Source: Bacillota bacterium | GTDB lineage: Bacteria > Bacillota > Clostridia > Christensenellales > Aristaeellaceae | Direction: 5' to 3' | NCBI GenBank assembly: GCA_023398575.1 | Contig: JAEWSC010000051.1 | Location: forward strand, 43,578-107,577 | Length of the DNA: 64,000 nt | Part shown: positions 24,618-32,982 of the stretch, in pieces | How positions within the stretch are numbered: the stretch's first letter is position 1 | Layout of the letters: each line of letters starts with the position of its first letter | Position numbers and translations under genes: made by a program | The notes under the pieces: generated by a model | The model's input: the letters and a program-made list of their open reading frames with translations, nothing else | The model's database searches: none | What the model was told of the DNA's origin: nothing

Positions 24618-25112
24618 TTGTCACTACATTTGCAACGCCTTTCCGTAGTCGATGGCCCCGAAATCTACGCATTAGTCCAATCCATCCTTACGGAGGACGG
24701 AGGCCCTGCATGCGGTATTTCCCCTGAAGAATTCCAGCCTTGGCTGCAAAGACAGCACGAAATTTCTTTGGGCATAAACATACCGGAAGGCCGCGTTCCC
24801 CAGACCACCTATTGGCTGTATAATGACAATACTCCGGTAGGCATGTGCAAGCTCAGAACTGTTTTATCCCCGGCGCTGGCAAAAAGGGGCGGCCACATCG
24901 GCTATGCCATTGCTCCCTTTGCCCGCGGGCGCGGCTATGGCAAGGAGCAGCTGCGGCTTATACTGATAGAAGCAAAGAGGCAAGGCATGACCAGAGCCAT
25001 GGTTACCGTCCGTAATCACATTACAGCATCCATCCGTGTGGCACTTTTCAATGGCGGTATCATTGAAAGGGTATCGGAAGAAGACCACTATATCTGGTTT
25101 GACCTGAAATAA
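24618..25112 (+). CDS. GNAT acetyltransferase, first of three tandem paralogues
   Basis: This GNAT-fold acetyltransferase has 164 residues. The acetyl-CoA loop is GYAIAPFARGRGYGKEQLR (about 97-115), and the sequence ends with FNGGIIERVSEEDHYIWF. The start is TTG at 24618: AAAGGA lies ten bases upstream and the resulting SLHLQRLSVVDG aligns with the ATG-started N-termini of the next two genes. It is the most diverged of the three copies (EDGGPACGISPEEF instead of EENGFxNSA). The acceptor is unknown; it could be a small amine, a peptide or a protein N-terminus. Confidence 0.85.
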   Translation: MSLHLQRLSVVDGPEIYALVQSILTEDGGPACGISPEEFQPWLQRQHEISLGINIPEGRVPQTTYWLYNDNTPVGMCKLRTVLSPALAKRGGHIGYAIAPFARGRGYGKEQLRLILIEAKRQGMTRAMVTVRNHITASIRVALFNGGIIERVSEEDHYIWFDLK

Positions 25113-25133
25113 AACGCAAAGGATGAATCAACC

Positions 25134-25634
25134 ATGGCCCTGCACTTAAAACGGCTCTCCCCCACCGATGGTGACGATGTTTATGCCCTCACACAAGCCA
25201 TGCCCAGTGAAGAGAATGGCTTCTATAATTCAGCCAATGGCCTTTCACGCGAGGCCTTTTGCGCATGGCTTACGCAGCAGCATGACATGTCTCAAGGCAT
25301 CGGCCTTGCGGAAGGCTGGGTTCCCCAAACCATTTACTGGCTGTATGATGGGGATCAGCCTGTAGGCATGTGCAAGCTGCGGACGAGGCTGACAGAAGCC
25401 CTCCTAAACGGCGGCGGAAATATTGGCTATGCCATCGCTTCCTCTGCTCGCGGCAAAGGTTATGGCAAGGAACAGTTGCGCCTTGTGCTGGAAGAAGCCA
25501 AGAAAGCAGGCCTTGACAAGGTGCTGATTACAGCCCGCAACTACAATAAAGCTTCTATCGGCGTAGCGCTGGCCAACGGCGGTGTGATCGCAAGAATATC
25601 AGAGGATGAGCACTTTATCTGGATCACGCTTTGA
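25134..25634 (+). CDS. GNAT acetyltransferase, second of three tandem paralogues
   Basis: The protein has 166 residues and the same fold as its neighbours: N-terminus ALHLKRLSPTDGDDVYALT, substrate-side PQTIYWLYDGDQPVGMCKLR, acetyl-CoA loop AIASSARGKGYGKEQLRLV and C-terminal strand VALANGGVIARISEDEHFIWI. It starts 21 bp after the first copy with its own AAAGGATG ribosome site. It is clearly closer to the third copy than to the first. The substrate is unknown. Confidence 0.88.
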   Translation: MALHLKRLSPTDGDDVYALTQAMPSEENGFYNSANGLSREAFCAWLTQQHDMSQGIGLAEGWVPQTIYWLYDGDQPVGMCKLRTRLTEALLNGGGNIGYAIASSARGKGYGKEQLRLVLEEAKKAGLDKVLITARNYNKASIGVALANGGVIARISEDEHFIWITL

Positions 25635-25661
25635 TACCATCAAATAAAGGATGCATTGTTT

Positions 25662-26162
25662 ATGTCACTTTATTTAAAGCGCCTAGCCCCTTTGGATGGG
25701 TATGATGTTTACACCATGACGCAAGCTATGCCCAAAGAAGAAAACGGCTTTCAAAACTCCGCTCAGGGTCTCTCATTTGAAGCATTTCGAGCCTGGCTGC
25801 AAAGACAGCACGATATCTCCCTGGGCATTGACCTGCCCAATGGCTTTGTCGCGCAAACCATCTATTGGCTGTATGATGGCGACCAGCCTGTTGGCTCTTG
25901 CAAGCTTCGGCTTACGCTCAGCGAAGCGCTGCTAAAGCGCGGCGGTAATATAGGCTACGGCATTGCTCCGTACGCCCGGGGTAAAGGTTATGGCAAGGAG
26001 CTGCTGCGCCTAATACTGCAGGTAGCCAAAGGCCATGACCTAACAAAGGTATTGATTACCGCCAATAATGATAACAAAGCTTCTATCGGTGTGGCATTGG
26101 CCAATGGAGGCGTGATCGAAAAGATAACTGATGAAATGCACTACATCTGGATACACATATGA
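25662..26162 (+). CDS. GNAT acetyltransferase, third of three tandem paralogues
   Basis: The protein has 166 residues, starting MSLYLKRLAPLDGYDVYTMT. It shares with copy two the segments QAMPKEENGFQNSA, QTIYWLYDGDQPVG, GKGYGKELLRL and NKASIGVALANGGVIEKI. The ATG at 25662 is chosen because it gives the same N-terminus as the paralogues and has AAAGGATG nine bases upstream; the frame also opens two codons earlier. A terminator follows directly, closing the three-gene unit. Local gene amplification is the simplest origin. Confidence 0.88.
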   Translation: MSLYLKRLAPLDGYDVYTMTQAMPKEENGFQNSAQGLSFEAFRAWLQRQHDISLGIDLPNGFVAQTIYWLYDGDQPVGSCKLRLTLSEALLKRGGNIGYGIAPYARGKGYGKELLRLILQVAKGHDLTKVLITANNDNKASIGVALANGGVIEKITDEMHYIWIHI

Positions 26163-26166
26163 CAGC

Positions 26167-26203
26167 AAACGGCCCGCATCACGATAAAAGTGGCGGGCCG
26201 TTT
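26167..26203. terminator. Terminator between the third GNAT gene and the MATE gene
   Basis: AAACGGCCCGC (26167-26177) and GCGGGCCGTTT (26193-26203) form an 11-bp stem with A and T tracts on the outside, suited to both converging transcripts. Confidence 0.8.
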
Positions 26204-26236
26204 GTACTATTCGTCAAGGCGAGGCCTAGCGTCAAA

Positions 26237-27613
26237 TCACTCTGCCGCCGCGCTCTCCAGTGGTTTGATATACTTCTTATCCGCCCAGAAATACAGTATG
26301 ATGCACAGAATAAAGGAAACAGCCTCCGCAAGGGGTACAGCCCACCAAACGCCGGCAATGCCAAATGCTCTGGATAACAGCCATGCTGCCGGCAGCAGCA
26401 CAACCACCTGCCTCACAAGGGATACAATCATGCTCAGTGTGCCGTTGCCAATGGCCTGGAACGCTGTAGATAGAATAATCCCACCTGCTGCCATTAAAAA
26501 GGCGATGGATATCACGCGTAATGCGGGAATACCCACCTCAAGCATTTCTTGTGTGGCATCAAACAACGAAAGCAAAAACCCAGGGAACAGCATGAATAGC
26601 GCAGTGCCCACAGCCATAATGGTGCCAGCATAGAGAAGCGCAACGCGGATAGCCTCATAAATGCGCTTGGCGTTTTTCGCCCCGAAGTTGTAGCCTACAA
26701 TCGCCACCAATCCCCCGGTCAGCCCAAAGACCGGCATAAACACAAAGCTTTGCAGACGGAAATACAGACCCATCACCGCCACTGCCACGGCACTTAAGGA
26801 GGCCAGAATCAGGTTCAGCGCCATGATCATAAAAGAGCCCACGGTCTGTATGATAATGCTGGGTAAGCCGACCTTGTAGATTTCAAGTATCGTCTTTATG
26901 TCAGGCCGGAACGAGCGCACATGCAATTTCAGTTCTTTGTTCTTCGTTTGGTTGAAAATAAACCCCAGCACCATGGAAACGATCTGGCCGATGACCGTGG
27001 CGATGGCAGCACCGGTCACCCCCATGGTAGGGATGAAACCCCAGCCAAAGATGAAGATGGGGTCGAGAATGATGTTTAAGACTGCGCCTGTGATCTGCAC
27101 AATCATATTATAGAATGTATTGCCGGTACTCTGCATAACCCTGTCTATAGCAATCGAAACAAATATGCCAAACGAAAATATCAGGCATATACGCAGGTAG
27201 TCTGCGCCCATTTGAAATGTGACAGCGTCCTGCGTAAAGGCACCCATAAAAGCGTTTGTAAAAAATAAACCAAACAATGCAAATAGGGCCCAACCTACAA
27301 ACGCCAGAAAAACGCCATTGGAAGCCGCGTTTAACGCATCCTCCCTCCGCTTTTCACCAAGCCGCCGGGATATCAGGCTATTGATACCTACGCCTGTTCC
27401 AACGGCGATGGCGATCATCAGCATCTGCAATGGAAAAACCAGCTGCAAAGCGCTGAGTGCTTGCTCCTTTTCCGGCATGCGGGAAACATAGATGCTATCC
27501 ACAATGTTATATAGAGCTTGAATCGTCATAGACAGCATTACCGGGGCAGATATTTTCAGGATCAGCTTAGGTATAGGCATTGTGCCCATACGTTCGGATG
27601 TTTTGGGATGCAT
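26237..27613 (-). CDS. MATE family efflux transporter
   Basis: This 458-residue membrane protein has 12 spans in two MATE halves. Landmarks are the first-helix segment ISAPVMLSMTIQALYNIVDSIYVSR, GTGVGINSLISRRLGE, LDPIFIFGWGFIPTMGVTGAA and the second-half GYNFGAKNAKRI. MATE proteins expel cationic drugs or metabolites in exchange for sodium or protons. The substrate is unknown. The start at 27613 is preferred because GGAGG lies ten bases upstream, inside a longer frame starting at 27631 that has no ribosome site. It stands between two terminators and is probably transcribed alone. Confidence 0.93.
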   Translation of the reverse strand: MHPKTSERMGTMPIPKLILKISAPVMLSMTIQALYNIVDSIYVSRMPEKEQALSALQLVFPLQMLMIAIAVGTGVGINSLISRRLGEKRREDALNAASNGVFLAFVGWALFALFGLFFTNAFMGAFTQDAVTFQMGADYLRICLIFSFGIFVSIAIDRVMQSTGNTFYNMIVQITGAVLNIILDPIFIFGWGFIPTMGVTGAAIATVIGQIVSMVLGFIFNQTKNKELKLHVRSFRPDIKTILEIYKVGLPSIIIQTVGSFMIMALNLILASLSAVAVAVMGLYFRLQSFVFMPVFGLTGGLVAIVGYNFGAKNAKRIYEAIRVALLYAGTIMAVGTALFMLFPGFLLSLFDATQEMLEVGIPALRVISIAFLMAAGGIILSTAFQAIGNGTLSMIVSLVRQVVVLLPAAWLLSRAFGIAGVWWAVPLAEAVSFILCIILYFWADKKYIKPLESAAAE

Positions 27614-27720
27614 GGGGGTATTGTCCTCCATTCTTCAATATAGCTTGTCCATCATAACATGATAAAAAATGGATTGCAAAGCCGATATTATAATGCACAC
27701 ATTAGAAGTGGATTAAAAGG

Positions 27721-27754
27721 AAATCCCCTCTTCTGGTTGTAGAAGAGGGGATTT
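27721..27754 (-). terminator. Terminator of gltX
   Basis: AAATCCCCTCTTCT (27721-27734) and AGAAGAGGGGATTT (27741-27754) form a perfect 14-bp stem with a six-base loop, four bases after the gltX stop. On the minus strand it is followed by the T-rich CCTTTTAAT. Confidence 0.85.
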
Positions 27755-27758
27755 TGTG

Positions 27759-29210
27759 TTATAGCGCTTTGCTAAGCCGGCCGATGCCATCCTCCACCCT
27801 GCGCAAGGTCTCGCTTTTTCCCAGGAGGTAGGCGATCTCAATGGCCCCGCCGGGGGTGTTGGCTTGGCCGCTGATGGCGATGCGCAGCGGCCACAAGACT
27901 GTGCCGTTTTTCTTTCCGCTTTCCGCAATCGCGGCCATCACCGCCTCGTGGATGGAAGCCTCCGTCCAATCGGTGAGTGCCTCCAATACAGGCTGTATCA
28001 TTTGCAGTGCATCCAGGGATACAGGCACATCCGTTTTCATTTTTTTATGCGTGTAGATTTCCAGGTCGTAGTCCGGCAGCTCCGCAAGGAACCTCACCAT
28101 ATCCGGCACCCGGTTGAACACCTCGGTGCGGCCCTGCATCAGCTCCGCCAGACGCCTGTAGTCCATGTTCTTGCCTGCAAGCACCTGATCGAACCACGGG
28201 GTGACCATCTGCACATACGCATCAAAATCCATTTTGCGGATGTACTCGCTGTTAAACCACGTGAGCTTATCCATGTTGAAGATGGCGGGAGCCTTATTCA
28301 AGCCCTTGAGATCAAAGACCTCCACCAACTCATCCAGTGTGAAAAACTCCCGGTCATCCCCCGGGCTCCACCCAAGAAGCGCAATAAAGTTGATAATGGC
28401 CTCTTTCATATAACCCATGCCAAGCAAATCCTCAAAGGAGGGATCACCATGGCGCTTGGAAAGCTTGCGGGTGGCATCCTTCATGACAACGGGTAGATGC
28501 ACATAGGTGGGCTTCTCCCAGCCAAAGGCATCATAGAGCAGATTGTACTTGGGCGTGGAAGACAGATACTCCGTGCCCCGCATTACATGGGTAATGCTCA
28601 TCAAGTGGTCATCGATCACGTTGGCAAAGTTGTAGGTGGGCAGACCGTCGGCCTTGATAAGCACATTGTCGTCCAGCGTATCACAGGGAGCTTCGACATG
28701 GCCGAACAGCTCATCATCAAAGGAAGCGGTACCAGTTGTGGGTACATTCTGGCGAATGACGTACGCCTCTCCGGAGGCCATGCGCGCTTTGGCCTCATCA
28801 CGGCTTAAGTGCAGGCACTTCTTGTCATACTTGAAGGTCTCGCCTTTTGCCTGGGCCGCCGCCCGGCGCTCGTCAATTTCTTCCTTGGTACAAAAGCAGG
28901 GGTACGCCCCACCACGCTCAATTAGCTCCATAGCGTAGGGCAGGTACATATGCTTACGCTGGGTCTGAATGTAAGGGCCGTAATTGCCGCCCACATCCGG
29001 CCCCTCATCATAGTTTAGTCCCGCAGCCCGCATGGACTTGTAGATCAGCTCTACCGCACCTGATACCTCCCGCTCCTGGTCGGTATCCTCAATGCGAAGT
29101 ATAAATGTGCCATTCGTCTTTTTGGCATACAAATACGTATACAACGCCGTTCTTAAGCCTCCCAGGTGCAAATACCCGGTAGGGCTCGGCGCAAATCGTG
29201 TGCGAACCAT
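27759..29210 (-). CDS. gltX: Glutamate--tRNA ligase
   Basis: This class I synthetase charges tRNA(Glu), and in bacteria lacking GlnRS also tRNA(Gln). The 483-residue protein shows the HIGH-type motif as HLGG in RFAPSPTGYLHLGGLRTALY (5-24), the KMSKS-type loop KLSKRHGD (about 241-248) and a normal C-terminal anticodon-binding domain. TAAGGAGG precedes the ATG. Because a separate glnS lies just upstream on the same strand, this enzyme may be restricted to tRNA(Glu). A clear terminator follows. Confidence 0.97.
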   Translation of the reverse strand: MVRTRFAPSPTGYLHLGGLRTALYTYLYAKKTNGTFILRIEDTDQEREVSGAVELIYKSMRAAGLNYDEGPDVGGNYGPYIQTQRKHMYLPYAMELIERGGAYPCFCTKEEIDERRAAAQAKGETFKYDKKCLHLSRDEAKARMASGEAYVIRQNVPTTGTASFDDELFGHVEAPCDTLDDNVLIKADGLPTYNFANVIDDHLMSITHVMRGTEYLSSTPKYNLLYDAFGWEKPTYVHLPVVMKDATRKLSKRHGDPSFEDLLGMGYMKEAIINFIALLGWSPGDDREFFTLDELVEVFDLKGLNKAPAIFNMDKLTWFNSEYIRKMDFDAYVQMVTPWFDQVLAGKNMDYRRLAELMQGRTEVFNRVPDMVRFLAELPDYDLEIYTHKKMKTDVPVSLDALQMIQPVLEALTDWTEASIHEAVMAAIAESGKKNGTVLWPLRIAISGQANTPGGAIEIAYLLGKSETLRRVEDGIGRLSKAL

Positions 29211-29224
29211 AGCATTACCTCCTT

Positions 29225-29269
29225 AGGGGCTCCGCCCCTATTACCCCGCCAAAGGATATCAGCCTTTGG
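29225..29269. repeat. Two short hairpins upstream of gltX
   Basis: AGGGGCTCCGCCCCT (29225-29239) and CCAAAGG-ATATCAG-CCTTTGG (29249-29269) stand side by side between the gltX ribosome site and repeat family B copy 2. On the minus strand they would fold in the gltX leader. They may belong to the family B element in this copy. Confidence 0.5.
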
Positions 29270-29290
29270 AATCCTATTTATGAAAACAAA

Positions 29291-29418
29291 TTTTCAGAGA
29301 TGTATGAAGGGGTGAAACCCCTTTATTTGAAATTGTATCGGACAAGCATAGCGCAGGACGGTGAGAAGGCATACAGGGAAATCGTGCGACCTCGAAAATG
29401 GCAAAGCCATTTTATCGA
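29291..29418 (+). repeat. Dispersed intergenic repeat family B, copy 2, with terminal hairpin
   Basis: The copy begins TTTCAGAGATGTATGAAGGG with the hairpin AAGGGGTGAAACCCCTT. It lacks the GC-rich central hairpins of the other two copies, then resumes with AGGGAAATCGTGCGACC and ends at the hairpin TCGAAAATGGC-AAA-GCCATTTTATCGA (29392-29418). That hairpin overlaps the last codons of glnS and probably ends its transcript. The element lies between glnS and gltX. Confidence 0.7.
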
Positions 29419-31118
29419 CTCACTTTTGCCCAACTATCCTTGAGCGTTACAGTGCGGTTGAAAACGGGCTTTCCGGCGGCAGAATCTGCATCTTTGCAGA
29501 AATAGCCCAAGCGCAGAAACTGGAAGGTTGCGCCTTCATCTGCGGTATCAAGAGCAGGTTCTGCAAAGCCATTTGCCACCACAAGGCTGTTTTTATTCAG
29601 GCGGCTGATGAAATCCTTCTTGGCGGGAGCCGACTTTTCGGCAGTCTCGTCATCCTCTTCCTCCTGGTCGTTTTCATCGGCCAGCAGAGGCTCATACAAC
29701 CTGGCTGTAACAGGCACGGCAGTTGCGGCATTCACCCAGTGCAGTGTGCCCTTCACCTTGCGGGAGGCGCCTTCGCTGCCGCTGCGGCTATCCATATCCA
29801 CGGTGCAGCGAAGTTCCACAACGTTGCCGCTTTCCTCCTTCACGAATTCATCGCAGCGGATGATATACGCACCTTTAAGACGCACCTCGCCGCCGGGGAA
29901 GAGGCGGAAGAACTTTTTCACCGGTTCTTCCATAAAGTCATCCTGCTCGATATACAGTTCACGGCCAAAGGAAACCTGGCGGGAACCCAACTCCGGATGC
30001 TCAGGATGGTTTTCCATCTCCACCGCTTCCGTTTTTCCTTCTGGCCAGTTTGTCAAAACAATCTTCAAGGGATTCAGCACCGCCATTGCCCGCAGCGCCT
30101 TTTCTCCAAGGTCTTCGCGCACGCAATGCTCCAGAAACGCGAAATCCACCGTGCTGTTGGCCTTGTTGACGCCCACCCGGTCAATGAAATCCCGTATAGC
30201 GGCAGCGGTGTATCCGCGGCGGCGCATAGCGCACAGGGTGGGCATACGGGGATCATCCCAACCGGTTACATAGCCTTCCTCCACCAACTGGCGAAGGTAC
30301 CGCTTGCTCATGATGGTGCGGGTAATGTTCAGGCGTGCAAACTCTATCTGCCGGGGCTTGCTCGGAAGCATGTGCGCCGACTTTTCCACAACCCAATCGT
30401 ACAGGGGCCGATGATCCTCATACTCCAGGGAGCAGAGGGAGTGAGTAATCCCCTCCAGCGCATCGCCGATGGGATGAGAGTAGTCATACATGGGGTATAT
30501 GCACCATTCCTTGCCGGTGCGGTGATGTTCTTTGTACAGGATGCGATACATGGCCGGGTCGCGCATGTTGATGTTGGGGGAGGCCATATCGATCTTTGCC
30601 CGAAGGATATACCGGCCTTCAACGAACTCCCCAGCCCGCATGCGGCGGAACAGGTCCAAGCTTTCTTCCACGGGCCGGTCTCGCCAGGGAGAATTTTTGC
30701 CGGGAGAAGTGAGCGTTCCTCTATATTCCCGCATCTGCTCCTGAGTCAATTCATCCACATAGGCCAAGCCGCGCTTGATCCAATCCTCAGCGATTTCATA
30801 GCATTTTTCATAGTAGTCGCTGGCGAAGAAGAGGCCACCGGTCCATTCAAAGCCCAGCCAGTGGATATCGGCCATAATGCCGTCCACATATTCCGTTTCT
30901 TCCTTAGCTGGATTGGTGTCGTCAAAGCGCAGGTTGCACAGGCCATTATATTTATCCGCAGTTCCAAAATCGGCCACCAACGCTTTGCAATGACCGATGT
31001 GCAGATATCCATTGGGTTCGGGAGGGAAACGGGTGTGGACACGCTGGTAACGGCCTACCGCCAGATCTTGGTCGATGGCATCCCAGATGAAGTTTGATCG
31101 TGCCGCTTCGTTTTCCAT
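29412..31118 (-). CDS. glnS: Glutamine--tRNA ligase
   Basis: GlnRS charges tRNA(Gln) directly with glutamine. The 568-residue protein has RFPPEPNGYLHIGHCKAL (30-47) with the HIGH signature, RFDDTNPAKE, DYSHPIGDALEGITHS, the KMSKS equivalent IMSKRYL and two C-terminal beta-barrels. Glu/Asp-rich residues (ENDQEEEDDETAEK) form an insertion in the last third. The start at 31118 follows GGGAGG; a start seven codons earlier has none. Many Firmicutes lack this enzyme and use GatCAB amidation, so its presence marks a lineage that acquired glnS. It lies directly upstream of gltX. Confidence 0.96.
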   Translation of the reverse strand: MENEAARSNFIWDAIDQDLAVGRYQRVHTRFPPEPNGYLHIGHCKALVADFGTADKYNGLCNLRFDDTNPAKEETEYVDGIMADIHWLGFEWTGGLFFASDYYEKCYEIAEDWIKRGLAYVDELTQEQMREYRGTLTSPGKNSPWRDRPVEESLDLFRRMRAGEFVEGRYILRAKIDMASPNINMRDPAMYRILYKEHHRTGKEWCIYPMYDYSHPIGDALEGITHSLCSLEYEDHRPLYDWVVEKSAHMLPSKPRQIEFARLNITRTIMSKRYLRQLVEEGYVTGWDDPRMPTLCAMRRRGYTAAAIRDFIDRVGVNKANSTVDFAFLEHCVREDLGEKALRAMAVLNPLKIVLTNWPEGKTEAVEMENHPEHPELGSRQVSFGRELYIEQDDFMEEPVKKFFRLFPGGEVRLKGAYIIRCDEFVKEESGNVVELRCTVDMDSRSGSEGASRKVKGTLHWVNAATAVPVTARLYEPLLADENDQEEEDDETAEKSAPAKKDFISRLNKNSLVVANGFAEPALDTADEGATFQFLRLGYFCKDADSAAGKPVFNRTVTLKDSWAKVSR

Positions 31119-31183
31119 AAAATTACCTCCCGTTTTCATATTTGTTCTTTTTGCGTTTTTCCAAGGAATTGGGGCATTGCATC

Positions 31184-31212
31184 ATTATATCCGCACTTGG
31201 CTTAAAATACAA
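31184..31212 (-). promoter_or_regulatory. Candidate promoter of glnS
   Basis: On the minus strand TTGTAT (31212-31207), 17 bases, then TATAAT (31189-31184) lie 66 bases before the glnS start. No T-box leader signature was seen in the 288-base divergent gap 31119-31406, whose other half shows nothing definite. Confidence 0.5.
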
Positions 31213-31406
31213 TACAAGCCTGTACTTTTCCAGTACATGGGGTAGATTTTTTAACAGGATAAGTGCAGTCATTCACGAGGCGAGTTCCTCTCTCTACTTC
31301 TTTCCTGATTCTGCCATTATATTGCCGCTTGCTTTCATTGTGATATTGAATCTCTCACATGCATGGGGTACGCTGGCATCGAAAAAATATGCAGGAGGAT
31401 CAAGTT

Positions 31407-32879
31407 ATGAAGAAGCTGTTATCCCTTCTTCTGGCGCTTAGCATGGTATTGGCCATGTGCGCTTCCGCGGTTGCGGAAACGGACGCCAAGGCCCCCAAGT
31501 ACGTATTCATGTTCATTGGTGACGGCCAAGGCTCCCCGCAGATTACAGCTGCTCAGTACTTTGCAGGCACCTTTCAAAACCCCGATGCAACCATGCCAAC
31601 CCCTGCCCAGCTTTCTTTCACCGGCTTTACCAGCGTGGGCCTGATTACCACCTATGATGCCACATCCTTCTGCCCTGACTCTGCCTCCACCGCTACCTCC
31701 ATGGCCAGCGGCGAAAAGACAGCATCAGGCGTGGTCAATTACAACATGGATAAAACCGAGCCCTTCAAACTCATCACTGAATATGCCAAAGAGGCTGGCA
31801 AGAAGGTTGGCGTTATCACCAGTGTATCTCTGGATCATGCCACCCCCGCCGCGTATTATGCCAAGGCACCCAGCCGCAGCCTATATTACGACATTGCTGT
31901 GCAGGGGCTGACCGGCTCCACGCTGGATTTCCTGGGCGGCGGTGCCTTCCTGCAGCCCACAGGCAAAGACAAGGACAAGCAGGACCTGATGGAAATCGCA
32001 GCCCAAAGCGGCTGGACCGTAGTCCGCAAAGCGGATGAAATCCGCGCTATCAGCAAGGATTCCGGACGTGTGCTGGCCATGGTGGAAGATACAGATAGCG
32101 CTCAATCTATGCAGTATGAAATTGACCGCCTGAACAAGGTCGCAAAAGGTGAAGATTCCCTGGCACTTTCCGAAATGGTCAAAGCAGGTATTGCAAACCT
32201 TGACAATGACAACGGCTTCTATCTGATGACCGAAGGTGGTAAGATCGACTGGACCTGCCATGCCAACGATGCCATCACCTCCATCTACGACACCATTGCC
32301 TTCTCTGATGCCGTACAGGTCGCCATCGACTTTGCAGAAGAGCATCCGCAGGAGACATTGATCATCGTCACAGGCGATCACGAGACCGGCGGCATGACCA
32401 TCGGCTTTGCGGCCACAGCCTATGAAACCCACTTTGCCTATCTGCAAAGCGCCAAGGCGTCCTATCAGGAGTTTGACAAAGCCATTGCCGATATGCGCAC
32501 GAATAAGGCAACCTTCGAAGATGCGCTGAAGACCATCGAAGAGTATTATGGACTGACCACCACCGCCGAAAAGCCTCTCACCCTGACCTTCGCAGACCTC
32601 GCCGCCCTTCGGGCAGCGTTTGACCTGAGCATGATCGAAAAAGATGCCCGTCAGTTGGGCGACGACGAAGCTTTAGCCTACGGCGGATATGAACCCCTGT
32701 CCATCACCATCACCCATATCTTCAACAACAAGGCTGGCATCGCCTATACCTCCTATTCTCATACCGGCCTGCAGATTCCCGTATATGCCCAGGGCGTAAA
32801 TGCCAGCCTCTTTGGGGGCCAGTATGACAACACGCAAATCTTCTACAAGACCATGGAGGCCATGGGTTTGAAAAAGTAA
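31407..32879 (+). CDS. Secreted alkaline phosphatase
   Basis: The protein has 490 residues with a signal peptide (KKLLSLLLALSMVLAMCASAVA, cleavage near ETD). It belongs to the alkaline phosphatase family, which hydrolyses phosphomonoesters outside the cell with two zinc and one magnesium ion. Metal and active-site motifs are FIGDGQGSPQ, the nucleophile serine in CPDSASTATSMASGEKT, SLDHATPAAYYA, EGGKIDWTCHANDA, TGDHETGG and the last ligand in SHTG. AGGAGG lies eight bases upstream of the ATG. It is divergent from glnS and ends in a terminator. Phosphate-starvation control is plausible but no Pho box was recognised. Confidence 0.93.
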   Translation: MKKLLSLLLALSMVLAMCASAVAETDAKAPKYVFMFIGDGQGSPQITAAQYFAGTFQNPDATMPTPAQLSFTGFTSVGLITTYDATSFCPDSASTATSMASGEKTASGVVNYNMDKTEPFKLITEYAKEAGKKVGVITSVSLDHATPAAYYAKAPSRSLYYDIAVQGLTGSTLDFLGGGAFLQPTGKDKDKQDLMEIAAQSGWTVVRKADEIRAISKDSGRVLAMVEDTDSAQSMQYEIDRLNKVAKGEDSLALSEMVKAGIANLDNDNGFYLMTEGGKIDWTCHANDAITSIYDTIAFSDAVQVAIDFAEEHPQETLIIVTGDHETGGMTIGFAATAYETHFAYLQSAKASYQEFDKAIADMRTNKATFEDALKTIEEYYGLTTTAEKPLTLTFADLAALRAAFDLSMIEKDARQLGDDEALAYGGYEPLSITITHIFNNKAGIAYTSYSHTGLQIPVYAQGVNASLFGGQYDNTQIFYKTMEAMGLKK

Positions 32880-32893
32880 CCGCTGCCGGAATG

Positions 32894-32941
32894 AAAAGGC
32901 CGTCCCTGCAGGAGTGGTGTTCCCGGGGGCGGCCTTTTGTC
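32894..32941 (+). terminator. Terminator of the alkaline phosphatase gene
   Basis: AAAAGGCCG (32894-32902) pairs with CGGCCTTTT (32930-32938). The inner bases TCCC/GGGG extend the stem around a large loop. It starts 15 bp after the stop codon. Confidence 0.75.
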
Positions 32942-32982
32942 ATCATCTTTCAGTTTCCTTGCGAAAGGAAGTGCAATATTCT

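Noticed and set aside
29361..31097. A 578-codon plus-strand open frame antisense to glnS
   Set aside because: It mirrors the glnS codon pattern, has no ribosome site or family motif, and glnS is certain. Similar long antisense frames over secA, gyrA and mnmG were dropped for the same reason.
31119..31406. T-box leader upstream of glnS
   Set aside because: No T-box core sequence or terminator/antiterminator pair was found in this gap. Only a promoter-like match is visible.
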